Source: Mimachlamys varia
Lineage: Eukaryota > Mollusca > Bivalvia > Pectinida > Pectinidae
Direction: 5' to 3'
Assembly: GCA_947623455.1 (NCBI GenBank)
Contig: OX392527.1
Coordinates: forward strand, 50,698,401 to 50,762,400
DNA length: 64,000 nt
A program made the position numbers and the translations under genes. Shown here piece by piece: positions 49,688 to 61,045 of this stretch (position 1 is the stretch's first letter; every line of letters starts with the position of its first letter). Below the pieces are notes generated by a model, which searched no databases, was not told where the DNA came from, and saw only the letters and a program-made list of their open reading frames with translations.

Positions 49688-50518
49688 TACAAGAAAGCTT
49701 CCTTAGTTCTGTTTCTAGTTATTTTTGAAAAATACAATACCACAAACTCTTAGATTTTCTTACAGGTTCTGCTATACCGTTTTTTATTCATAGAATTGAG
49801 CGGTTTAGTTTACCCCTATAGTAAAATTACTAGTTTTCACGGTTCGTGAAGATAATCGATTGTATATTTTAATAACCGGTTTGGTATCACAATATGAATG
49901 GATGTATTTAATGGAGAAGCGCGATGTCAAATGACTTTTTTTCTGGAAACTATCGGGTTCGAGGATATGTTATACCAATACCTCAGCTGTTTATAGATGG
50001 TTTGTAGGTTGACAAAATTGTCAAAACTAGTATTTATCATCTGGGAAAGCATCAGGCAAGAACGTAAGAAAATGACACTTTCACCAACGATGCAATAAGA
50101 TAGGAAAATAAACAAAATACAAAACAGGTTTCCCAAGCATGAATGTCCGGTGGGAAAATTGAAAGATGAAATAACTGCGGAAAATAAATGAAATACGTAG
50201 AAAGAGTACAGAAACAAAGAAAACTAAGCATTAAATCTCAACCAAAATCGAGCCTGATTTGATAGCTATTACATTACCGTAATACATCAAGAATGAAACT
50301 GTTTAAGAGTTGTGAAAGTACAATTACAATGCGTCAGTGTGGATGGAATTCGGTGATTTGTGTATCTTTAAGTAACCATGAAAGCAAACGCCGTTGTGCT
50401 TGTCATATTTTTAATCCTGATTATCATACATGACAACACAAATTTAAGTCTCATGGCCCGTGCGTACCATCGCGGACGACGACTGTGAAAACTCTAGGGA
50501 GAACTTATACTATATTAG

Positions 50519-50920
50519 AAAAGAAAATCAGAGAATACCAAAGCGTCAACAAAACCATAATCCGAACTCAAAATCGATTAAACTAGGGGCAAAATAGGAA
50601 CAAAGAAAAGATTTACATGGAGACTCTCGTAAAAGCACAAGAGAATAAGACCAGGTGTTCCGGAAGGGTAAGCGTCTTCTGCTTCATCGACGACACCCGC
50701 CATGTAAATATTGGTCTCATCCAAGTAAGCATCAATCCTCAAAATAGGAATCAAGTCATCATTGTCAAACACAACAAGTAAACACACTAGCAAGCAAACT
50801 CAAAAACGTCCATCTTCATATCACACAAAGATACGGAATATTTCTCGATGAGATCAAGATGGCGACCATAAAACTTGCCCATAGTCTTCATCAACCTGCA
50901 TCTCTCGAGTCCTGAATTAG
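50519..50920 (-). mobile_element. RT-element insertion in unit 3 with ATTAG duplication
   Basis: Well-preserved copy from the last codons of the RT (reverse of CTCGAGAGATGCAGGTTGAT) to the 3' end GGTATTCTCTGATTTTC. Unit 2 at 45,680-45,715 reads across the site without it (ACTTATACTATATTTAAATT ... TTCTCACTGGAAC). ATTAG occurs at 50,514-50,518 and 50,916-50,920, fitting a 5-bp target duplication. A 71-codon frame (50,578-50,793) spans the tail's conserved YMAGVVDEAEDAY frame. Confidence 0.92.
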
Positions 50921-52394
50921 AACTGGATTTCTTATTGGAACAATGCGACAAATTCTCATGAAAAATTCAATGCAGTACCCGGTAGTGTATTTGTATTTCA
51001 TTAAGGAGATTCACAATCTTAAGGAATATACGTTTACGAATTTAATTGTGTAGAATATAATATGATGTAACGTGAACTGTTTCCCATTAATAGATCCCAT
51101 CTCGGAAATAAAACATACACCCTGATATGAATAACCTGCATTCCTACCGTTATGATAAGTGCGGTCGTACAGCAAAGGGTAATATACTCTAGCGCCTGCA
51201 AATATACACTGGACAGTTTGGACGTTCGTTTTGGAAAAGGGTGTTCCATGTTTTTTCAATACCTGTAGGTTAAAGATCATATTTCATGTGTTTATACACA
51301 TTGCTTAATTATCTTGGAATTTCGCAGATGCCATGTTTGATGCCAATGTGCGTGTTTTATAGCAAAACACTTTCGACATTGAAGGCAATAATACTATCAC
51401 CGTATGGGGTTACGGTAAACATCTCGCTAAAATATATTAAAATGCAATTAATTTTCAAAATTAAGCAAAAATAGATTTGTTCAAAATCAAAGAAAAAGGT
51501 TATACATATAACGTTACTTTGAGACATTGTCTTCAACAGAAAAGTAGTAAATATACATCGGTTTTATGCATCTGCGTTGTTGAGGACTGGAAGTGAAGGA
51601 TTTTGTTTTGGAAAAAATTCAGAAAGTAGCCTACAGTTGATAATTGATAAGGGGGGAATCAATCGAAGGATCAAGTAAGGGAGGCTGCAAAAAGGCCTAA
51701 GATGAGCCTTAAAACGATAGAAAATTGTACTTATATGACATCTTAATATACTAAATTAGGCCAAACTGACGTCATCTTAAATCTCAGCATCGTGCTTCTG
51801 GCGGACCAAAGCCATAGAATATACATCGATGGATTCAATTTCATCCAACATTAAGTCGCCTAATCCTGCTCGACCGGTACACAAAACAGTGATAACTCAT
51901 ATCGGTGATTGTGTGTGATAAGGTCCTGAAGTACAGGATACCACTGGGTCATTTCATGGGGAAGACAACTTGTTAGGATATGCATGCCTACAGGAATGTT
52001 TCGGATTAAATGATAAAGGTTCGTTAGCAAAAATAGCAGACTACTCTCGTTAAGAAAAGTAGTTTATGTTGCCGAAGGGTATTGTCATATAGCATGTACA
52101 TTATTGCTATAGATACTTATCTTTGATACAGAAACTCTTAAGGCGGCAAATTACCGTCTGTTTTTACCAAGATAAGCCAGTGTTCTTGTTCGGCCTTCAT
52201 TTTTCAGATGCCGGAATGATCGAATAACGTTTTGAGCGCAATGCCTCCGTCTTATATATTTATTTAATTCGCTATGTTTCTAAATGTGGCTAAATTTATA
52301 AATAATGTTTTTCTACAAATGTCATAGGTAGGTTTCATATATGGAGAAATATTGTCAATCATGACTTTCAATTTAATTTTTCAAATCTGCTTTA

Positions 52395-52702
52395 TTGTCG
52401 CTCTCATTGACAAACATTCTGTATCTTTGTGTAATATGAAGATAGACTTTTGATTATGCTCATTATTGTGCTACTTGTTGTGGTTGAAAATGATACTCGG
52501 TTCTTGATGTTTTCTTGGATGTGACCAAGATTTACATGGCGGATGTCGTCGATGAAGCAGAAGACGCTTACTCTTCCGGAACGAACAACTGGTGTTACTT
52601 TTTTTTGTACATTTGCGAGGGTCTCAATGTAAATCTTTCCTTTTTTTCACATTATCGATTTAGAGTTTAGATCATGGCTTTGTTGACACTTTGGTATTCT
52701 TT
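52395..52702 (+). mobile_element. RT-element tail inserted in unit 3
   Basis: Runs from about TCGCTCTCATTGACAAACAT (RT C-terminal end, diverged) through GATTTACATGGCGGATGTCG and TACTCTTCCGGAACGAACAA to TTTGGTATTCTTTGATTTT. Unit 2 at 47,125-47,150 has no such insert between the matching flanks. A short extra GAACAA lies within the GGAACACCTGG motif. Confidence 0.88.
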
Positions 52703-53135
52703 GATTTTCCCCCATTATTGTTAGATGTGCATGTTTAATATTGAGACGGATCGCAAAAATAAATTTGGAGCGTCAAAAATCATTTGACAAATATTTTCCG
52801 CATATGTGATCATAACATGGTCCATAGTTATGCATGTTTGATTTGAGAAATGACGAGAAAAAACTATGAACGTCCGGCAATTTGTATTTTCCCCGTCAGG
52901 ATAGTTATATCTTTTTCTCGGAAAACAAATTGTACCATCACTTTGAAACAAACCTAGATTTATTATTTTTCAATAAAAATTGTATTAACATACACTTACT
53001 ATTACCAAGACTACAAATAAAAAATATATGATAAAAGGGTTAATTGAAGGAAATTGACACCGTATGATATTGGGCGTCGTGATCCATCATTGGTCGCTTG
53101 TTTGGAATAAACACGATAATAATTATACAGAACTA

Positions 53136-53346
53136 GTTATTTTTTTCTTTTAAATTCATAAATTAAAGGTATTCTACGCACCTGACCCTTCTGCTACTAC
53201 ATTAGTTTAGAAATTTTGGATTCCCACCTTTTGGCCCCTAGAATCATTGAAGAGTTCGAAGACTGCAGTGTAATTCCTTTCTCGGCATACTGTATCTATA
53301 ACTATTAATTAAAGGGTGCAGCACGTGTGTGAGTTACGTCACCTTC
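53136..53346 (+). repeat. GACGAAACAGCTG-family copy in unit 3
   Basis: Begins near TTCTTTTAAATTCATAAATT and reads CACCTGACCCTTCTGCTACT, GAAATTTTGGATTCCCACCT, CGGCATACTGTATCTATAAC and GAGTTACGTCACCTTCT. The central GACGAAACAGCTG is deleted here. Unit 2 lacks this repeat at the same point. Confidence 0.85.
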
Positions 53347-53947
53347 TATTGTATTGCCGATATATAATCCTCCAGTACTTAAATGGTATCTCGGCAGAAA
53401 TACTACCTCTTTACAATTGCAACATTGATTTGCTTTTGAAGATCGAAACTCGTTTCATTAAACAAACATACTTGATATGTTGTACGTACATACACTAATA
53501 AAGGCATGGTAATTAAGAAGAAGTTATATCAAAGGATACTGCGGGAAGTTAGGCCATCAAATATCCTTAAATAGCATTAGATTTTTCTCAAACGAATGTG
53601 TACGTTGCTGGGGGATAAGAAAAACAACCGGGATATCAAATTTAATTCAAGGAAAAAAATTTTTTCATAGCAACAGCTGTGTGTAGTCGGACGCCTCCGT
53701 CAACAGAACTGCTTTGGGAGATTTGCTGTGATTATCAGAACATCGCCATCATTAGAGACGCGACATTAAAAGGTAACCGAAGCATCTGAAAACTGAACGC
53801 ATGTCTTGAGTTGCAATTATGTTTCCTTAAGGAGATATGAACATTTGCTATGGCATATTCATTCATATAAGAACTAGACAGAGATATTGATCAAAACATT
53901 GGTTCAATGTGATAACGATATTCCATTTATATCTGACAAATGAAGTA

Positions 53948-54045
53948 CTGTAAACCAATTTACTTTCGCGGCAACTTAATTTCGCGTTTTCCTTTTAAAC
54001 GACTATTTCGAGGCAATTTAATTTCGCGATAAATACGGTCGTAAA
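53948..54045 (+). repeat. TACTGTA-TTTCGCGG repeat fragment
   Basis: TACTGTAAACCAATTTACTT, then TCGCGGCAACTTAATTTCGC, AAACGACTATTTCGAGG and AATTTCGCGATAAATACGG. It is inserted between landmarks that are adjacent in unit 2. It is the best copy of the kind also glimpsed at 14.3 and 17.1 kb. Confidence 0.6.
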
Positions 54046-55129
54046 TCCTATGTACAGTTCTGCCATAACACTGATTGAATTCTTGGAAGTATTAGTCAAG
54101 ATCATTCATGTGGTGAGAGGATTCTTCCAGGCTTGATTATAAGTGTATATATCTTATTCATATCAAGACATATGGAATAGATAATACGCATGTAGCTATT
54201 CAATACCAATATTGATACACTGCATCATGAACTTATAAGACATTTATATAGTTTTGCGGTTATCGAGCATATGGTGCCAATTTATGCATGCATTTCTATG
54301 GTTATCAGATTTATCTTTTTGCAACGCGAACGCTAGATATGTCATCTTGCATCATATGATTATCATTATCATGATTTGGCATGGAAGTTAGGTCAGTTTG
54401 GAGACCATTTTAACATATGAAGGGGTAAAGCGGGTTACCAAAATCACAAATTATCTCCTTTTGACAAAATTACATTATTTGCTTCTTGAATTTCCTTTAT
54501 CATTCCGATGTCGTGTTGCAAATAATAAAAATATCCGACAAAAATACCACATACTATGTTTTTCTTAATCACTAATATCCGTTGAAATTAATGGTATGAA
54601 GAATGTGAAAAACAAACAAATATTCACATTTTGTAGTCGTACATCAAGTGGTTTCAAATCAATATCCTATGGGTGAGCACCTGCCAATTTATACTGAATA
54701 TGAAAGTGTTATACGTATTTCACGAACGTTGCAAAATATTGAATTTAGGAAGACATTGAAATATTCAATATTTGTATTTTTGCTTAATGGCCAAAAACAT
54801 ATTTGTATTCTCTTGAAGGATCTTGAGTCGTACAATGTACGTGAACTTGAATGTTCCCGATGTAGATGTATCGATCAAACATGTTTGGATATCAATACCA
54901 ATTTTCCATAACCGGCATTGATAGATAGTGACTGAGAAACTATTTCCTTCATCATAAAAGAAGTTCAAAGATAAATTTGAAAGAAATGTATTTGTTATCA
55001 AAAGAATTGGATAGAAAATTCAAGAGGAAGATTTGTTTTGATTAGGTTTAATTTTGTTAAGTTGTGGCATGGTTAATAATATACACACTTTCATTGTACA
55101 TTATTTGAATTTTACAGTACTCACTTTTA

Positions 55130-55318
55130 TTCTAAATTCATTAATTAAAAACAAACAAACGCACCTGACACTTCTGCTTCAATGAAGTTTAGAAAATCGA
55201 TTCCCACCCTTTGGGCCCTAGTTACACTGACGAGTCCTAGATGAAACGGATGTATGATGTAGTATAAATCATTGTAGGCATACTGTATCTATTACTATAT
55301 TAAACGTAAAATGTATGC
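55130..55318 (+). repeat. GACGAAACAGCTG-family copy, diverged
   Basis: TTCTAAATTCATTAATTAAA, CGCACCTGACACTTCTGCTT, ACGAGTCCTAGATGAAACGG and GGCATACTGTATCTATTACT. It is more mutated than its neighbours and lacks the final GTTACGTCATC. Confidence 0.75.
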
Positions 55319-55705
55319 AAATTCTTCCAATGTTTAATATGTTTGCTATCAAGCGCCCACTCGACTTGTAGTCTAGTCGATACTGAGTGCTAGTAGGGCA
55401 TTGTGTGTGATTAAGTCTTGACGTATAAATTCCATGGCGATGACCGGCTATTAGGGCAACATAATTATTATATCTTCTGGGTTCTCTGATGACAGAGCAC
55501 AGTATCGTTTACAGAAATAGCTGTTTCTCCATTCCAACAGTTTACTTTATGTTGATACTATAAAACACTATAAACTTTAGTCATAGCCTTGAATCTCTTG
55601 TAAAAATATTTGAGCTGCAGAAGGTTTTCATAGCGTTCAGTTACATTATCTGTCATTTTCCAAAGGAACGAGTCCAATGCTTTCGAAATATATTCCGAGA
55701 ACTAG

Positions 55706-55933
55706 TTTAATTTTACTTCTAAATTCATAAATTGAAGAGGTTTTACCCCCCTGACCCTTCTGCTTCTACATTAGTTTAGAAATTTTGGATTCCGTTTTTT
55801 AGACCCTAGCATCACTGACGAGTCCCAGAGGCACAAAACAGCTGTATGCTGTAGTTAAATACATTTTTGTTTTCGGCATGCTGTTTATATTACTAAATTT
55901 AAAAGGTGCAACATGTATGTGTTACGGCATCTT
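55706..55933 (+). repeat. GACGAAACAGCTG-family copy in unit 4
   Basis: From TAATTTTACTTCTAAATTCA through CCTGACCCTTCTGCTTCTAC, AGAAATTTTGGATTCCG, CAAAACAGCTGTATGCTG and TTTTCGGCATGCTGTTTATA to GTGTTACGGCATCTTT. Confidence 0.88.
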
Positions 55934-56232
55934 TACCATTATATAGTATTACCACTATCTAACACCTTCATGATGTTCTGCTATATAGCGTCGGACACAA
56001 ATACTATGGTCATATGAATTTAACGTGATATGTCATTTATTAATCCTTTAAAATATCATAGATATACAGGACGACGTAAGAAATTAGCTGAAATAATGTC
56101 TGATGAGAAACATGTAACTAGCCAGTGTATCAATTTTCCTAACATATCATAAAAATAAATGTGATGTTTGTTGTTCTGTGTAAAACAAAGTCATATATCA
56201 TAATAAACTTCAATGGGCAAACTTGAAAATAA

Positions 56233-56596
56233 ATAAGAGAATTCCGAAGCGTTAACAAAATCGTAATCCAAACTCAATATATACGCAAAATATGAACAAA
56301 GGAAAGAATTACATGGATACCCTTGTAAAAGTACAAGAGAATAAGACCAGGTGTTCTGAAAGAGTAAGCGTCATCTGCTTCATCGACGACACCCGCCATG
56401 TAAATCTTTGTCACATCCAAGTAAACATCAAGTTATCAAAATGAGAACTGAGCATCATTGTCAATCACAACAAGTAAACACACTAATGAGCATACTCAAA
56501 AACGTCCATCTTCATATCACTTAAAGATACAGAATATTTCTCAATAAGACAATGATGGCGACCATAAAGCTTGTCCATAGTTCTGATCAACATAAG
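56233..56596 (-). mobile_element. RT-element, 5'-truncated, ATAAG-flanked
   Basis: The reverse copy starts, like the one at 20,675, exactly at GTTGATCAG and ends near GGAATTCTCT. ATAAG occurs at 56,233-56,237 and 56,592-56,596, a plausible 5-bp target duplication. The tail frame with KIYMAGVVDEADDAY is open. Confidence 0.9.
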
Positions 56597-57810
56597 AAAT
56601 ATCAGCTTTTCATATTTACTGTACGGACAAATGTACTGTAACTACAGTACACTGTCACTATAAGAGACTCGACATACAAGGGTTCCGGAAGCTTCATGAA
56701 ACCGGCAACCCCACAATGCTGTAAAATGGAGATGAGCGCCAAGAATGCATGTCAAGAACAACAGCCTGTATCCCCAAGGATAAATGAAAATCATCTTTGA
56801 CAGATTCATAAATCTATTTCTGAGACAGAGATATTGATTATGATATATAATTTGGATACATCTGATACCGAGTTCCATATTATATCTGACAAATCAAGTA
56901 TTCCGGTCAATCGTCAGGTTTTACCTCCGTCTGGTGCTGATCACTTTATTTCCTCCGGGAGGCTGGTGTAATTGTTGGAAGTATTAGTCAAGATCGCTTA
57001 ATGAGAAGTTCAAACGGTTAGCACGGTCCCCTAGACGTACTCAAGTAGATATGTAGACTAGAGGAGTAAATATCTTATTTAATATCCAGACATATCAACT
57101 AGATTTTAGCACTTTGATGATCGAACTGATTTCACGAAATTGGCTCACTTCGAGGTGACGCTGTATTCAAATTCACTCTACAAATAATCGATGAGATTGC
57201 ACCATATTACTTAAGTTCTTTTAAACGTCACTGATTGTCTCAACAATTGTTAATTTTGAGTCAGTAAGTCAGGAGTAGATATGGTGACGTCAACAAAATT
57301 TGGACGTCAGAAAAATAATATTTATCACTTACTATCATAGTTCAAACACACATAATGCCATTTGTCTACAATATGTAATACAGGGCACACTAAGAAAGTT
57401 TACAATAGAAAACATAATTCTACGTCCTACAAGACTAAAACATTGTGTATACGACTGAAGAAAAAGCTCTTCTGTAGCTATATTTTGATTTGGGTATTAA
57501 GATAGTATCGGTCTTATACTCTCACTAAACAAGTGTATTATTCGTGTTTTTTGTTTACCGAAATTTGACCTGACTACAAAATGAATGATGCCCATACGAT
57601 GAAAAAATACAACACTGGATTTTAATCATTTCGTTTAATTTCGAAATGCTATAATTGTCCATTTTGTTTCCACGAGTACATTTATACAACAGCTGGCGCT
57701 GTATAATTCATTTTCAGTTTTTTAAATAGTAAACACGAACATAACAATTGGACGTTTTAAGATTGGTTTTATGTTTACAAATGAAAAATATTTTTACTTA
57801 TAAATACCCA

Positions 57811-58612
57811 AAATCGATTAAACTACATGTAGGAGGACAATTACAAACACAAACACGCAAATAAGAAGACCAGGTGATCCGAAGGGTAATCGTCTTTTGC
57901 TTTGTTGAAGACTCCCGTCTTGTAAATCTAGGTCACATCCAAGTAAATGTCATGACCTCAAATTGTTAACTGAGGCATCATTCCCAATCAAATCCATCAG
58001 GCAAGCTAATGAGCACGTTCGAAAATGTCCACCTGCATATCATGCAAGGATACAGAATAAACTAAATGATACCAAATGGGCGACCATAAAACTTGTTCTT
58101 TCTTTAACCTGCATCTCTTGAATCCGTGACGTAAGTACGTTCGTCAGCAGCCGACATATGTCACGAAAATAATGATTTTTCAGACCAAGCCCTAAATAAA
58201 AAGCTGATGTAGAGAAAAACCGCTGTGTCCATGATTGCAAGTTCAGAAGAGTATACATGATCGACTAGGTCAGCAAATGTCTTGCTATCTATACACAACA
58301 CATCGTTAATACATCAAAAGTGAAAAAGAACGATTTGATAAGATTTCTGTTACCTGTTCTTACAAGCTCCTCAACCAATTAATTCTCGCGTGGAAACAAA
58401 AACGAGTCAGCCAAGAGTGGGGCACTGTTTATTAACAAAGGAACGCTAACAGTTTGCTGGAAAATCTGTCCTCTAGACTTAAAGATAATGTCAACCAAGA
58501 ATTCGATTTCGATGCAATTGATCAGAACACCGAGAACTGTCTGAACATGTGACAAATGTCTAAACGCTATATATGTATTGGTATGAGTAGTACAAAAAAT
58601 AACGTTCATTGC
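57811..58612 (-). pseudogene. RT-element with decayed reverse transcriptase, minus strand
   Basis: The second longest copy. The minus strand gives RGQIFQQTVSVPLLINSAPL then LADSF (about 58,390-58,490), matching the motif 4 region of the 4.9-kb copy, where GTNCAPLL has become INSAPLL. Further on are LVTDSRDAG-type residues, FMVAHL (from FYGRHL) and the non-coding tail. The middle of the RT (YxDD region) is reduced to unreadable sequence, and the extreme 3' end is missing. It is dead. Confidence 0.82.
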
Positions 58613-59777
58613 GTATACTTAGCTCATCTGTATTTGTAGATTTATGTTTTGTTAGATGTTGTTGCTAGGGTGTGGAAGAAGTAAGTTTTGTCCTGTGGTC
58701 ATTTTTTGTCCTCGAAATATTTCATTTCCCTCTCACCATCCTCATTTCATTGAATGCCAGCTTGTGTGATGTTTGGGAGCCCTCCTGTGTGAGGACAACA
58801 TATTGTTAATGGACTGACCCCAGGGCTCCCTAACCCTGGCAGCTCCTATTAAAATAACAATATATGTATGTATTTATGCTTACAAGCAGTAAATATATAT
58901 ATATATATTTATGAATTGCTAGGGAATTAAAATATTTCTTAACTGAAAAAAAATAAAAACAAACAAGAATTAATTTATTTGTACCCAGTAGCTTCTTTCT
59001 GAAACAATATAATGCAATAAAATAGCAAGTTTACCAGCTCTGCTATACCATATTTGATTCAAATAATTTCATCGTTTTCTTATGTAATTATTTTCAAGCT
59101 TCGATCAGAGGTATAACATTACAGATGAACGTGTCAAACAAAATAGGATGAAGTCACGCGGTGTTTTTTTTTAAAGCCGCCGTGATCTATATCTTTTTAA
59201 CTTATTTTATATCAGCCGTTTAATAAAGGACCTGGGAACAACGTAAAATTTAAAAAAATGTCTAATCCTTTGAGAAAAGAGCATGGAGAAATGCAAGAAA
59301 ATGACGCTTTCTCAAAAAAAGTAAATTGCACTTTAAATTGTACTAGCAATTAGGAAGAACAAATACTGTAAGGGAACATATTTTAGCGGTGATCTTATTT
59401 AAGTGATTTTCGCATCAAAATTACTCCTCTAAATTATTATTGGAATAGCTAATGTGAAGGTACATTTGTATGCACCAGTTTATCATTGCGCTTGCCTGTT
59501 AAAATTCGGTTATGAGTGACAACTGTGTGTACGGCAAAATAAGTTCGTCGTTAATATTATCAAAAATAAATAAAAAAAAACACATTGTCACCGAACAGTG
59601 ATAGCAAGTATGGAGAAAACAAACTACCAAGGATAGAACTGTCGACAAGCGTAAAAACTAAGGGGAAGTACACAAAAAGGCACCGACGCAGAGAGCACAT
59701 CAGGAAGAACAGATTTTGAGCTAGGTAACTTCCAATTACTGCAATGCACAAAGAACAGTTAAGAGGGCTCTTCTGAT

Positions 59778-59997
59778 GCGTCTGTGTGGCTGGTAATGCG
59801 CATGTGTGGTTGGTAATGCGCATGTGTGGTTGGTAATGCGCATGTGTGGTTGGTAATGCGCATGTGTGGTTGATAACGCGCATGTGTGGTTGATAACGCG
59901 CATGTGTGGTTGATAACGCGCCTGTATAGTTGATAATGCGCATGTGTAGTTGATAATGCACCTGTGTGGTTGGCAATTGGCCTGTGTGGTTTGTGAT
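59778..59997. repeat. 20-bp minisatellite, about 11 copies
   Basis: The unit is TGGTTGGTAATGCGCATGTG, with a second variant TGGTTGATAACGCGCATGTG grouped at the downstream end. Three units make 60 bases, so minus-strand frames rich in NHTCALPTTHAHYQPHMRIT stay open; this is an artefact of repetition. Confidence 0.95.
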
Positions 59998-60879
59998 TGG
60001 TGATTTTTCATATTAAAGTACCAGAGCTACCATCGTAGTGAGTGTCGTATTTTACATCTTGATGATCACACATGACGTCACCCATTTACGCCTCGTGACC
60101 TTGCGTACCACCGCAGGCGACGTCTGTGAAAATACTGTGCATCCCAAATAACTCAAGGGAATCTAACACTTCATTAACACTAATTTTATTTCTCACTGGA
60201 ACCCAGCAACAAACTCTCATGAAAAATTCAATGCAGTTGTGTATTTATATTTCATTAGAAAACTACAACAATCAAAAGGACTATACATCGGATTTAATGG
60301 CGTAGAAAACACATTGATGTGTGGGTACACACATGACGTAACGTTAACGTTAACAACAGTTGTTTGCCGATACTAGACCCATGTTGGAAATAAAAAGATA
60401 AACTTTGACAATAATAACCAGCTTTATCCCGATACTGATTGCAGTCTTACATTATGTAGTATCAAACTGATATCTTTAGACTATCGGGATAAAAAATTGT
60501 GAAATACTTATTTTAAAAACGATATTAAAGGTTATCCGACATTGATATTATGTTGTGTTTTTTTTTTAGGGTTTTTTGTTTTTTTGTTTGCTGTTTTTTT
60601 TTAATCAAATTAGTTTTCCGTTTTGCGCTGGTTCACATTGTTGAAATGACTTGCGATGTAGTCAATGTCAGATTTGAACGTAAATACGCGTACATGATAG
60701 CTAAAACATACTGAAAACTGGCTAACCACAACCATTGAATTTTCATGTTGTGTATGCATTGATGAAATACGTTAGGGAAAGACGAATGTCAGATACACAC
60801 ACAAACACCTATGGAAGCTGATTTTCGTAATGTGTTTTTCAACATCTTATGTATTGCACCAATCACAAACCACACAGGC

Positions 60880-61045
60880 CAGTTTATACATATCAATTAT
60901 GGACCTTTGATGAGCTCAATATGGTGTTATACCAACCTGGTAGAAACTAAAATATTGATCTCGGGCTACCGCCCTCGGTCAATATTTGATTATACCAGGT
61001 TGGTATAACACCATATTGACCTCACCAAATGTCCATGATTGATAA
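60880..61045. other. large near-perfect palindrome, arms about 80 bp
   Basis: The centre is about GGGCTACCGCCC (60,964-60,975). The inner 48 bp of each arm (CAATATGGTGTTATACCAAC ... AATATTGA) are nearly identical, and outer similarity continues through ATGGACCTTTGATGAG / ATGGACATTTGGTGAG to TATCAAT. It would fold into a hairpin of about 165 nt. It is probably a foldback MITE; a hairpin RNA source is an alternative. Confidence 0.85.

Larger units (their letters stand above)
49685..55320. repeat. segmental array, unit 3 (near full length, with insertions)
   Basis: Same landmark order as unit 2: GTTCTGCTATACCGTTTTTT (49,768), CAATACCTCAGCTGTTTATA (49,977), CATCTGGGAAAGCATCAGGC (50,038), ATTCTCATGAAAAATTCAAT (50,953), CATCTCGGAAATAAAACATA (51,098), GGACTGGAAGTGAAGGATTT (51,583), TTTCATCCAACATTAAGTCG (51,839), CCACTGGGTCATTTCATGGG (51,941), GCGCAATGCCTCCGTCTTAT (52,237), GGGCGTCGTGATCCATC (53,076), GGAAGTTAGGCCATCAAATA (53,547), GGTGCCAATTTATGC (54,271) and GGAGACCATTTTAACATATG (54,400). 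It is interrupted by two RT-element tails and one GACGAAACAGCTG-family repeat. A displaced piece at 54,636-54,710 matches 45,935-46,010. Confidence 0.8.
55320..59075. repeat. segmental array, unit 4 (partial, rearranged)
   Basis: Landmarks: CACTCGACTTGTAGTC (55,358; the step after TAAATCCGCTT in other units), AAGGGTTCCGGAAGCTTCAT (56,678), AAGAATGCATGTCAAGAACA (56,742), ACATCTGATACCGAGTTCCA (56,857), TATTAGTCAAGATCGC (56,982) and CCAGCTCTGCTATACCATAT (59,034). It is interrupted by a GACGAAACAGCTG-family repeat and two RT-element copies; between them it has no recognised content. Confidence 0.6.

Noticed and set aside
59560..60011. His-rich repeat protein on the minus strand
   Set aside because: Produced by the 20-bp minisatellite; the same peptide pattern appears in more than one frame.
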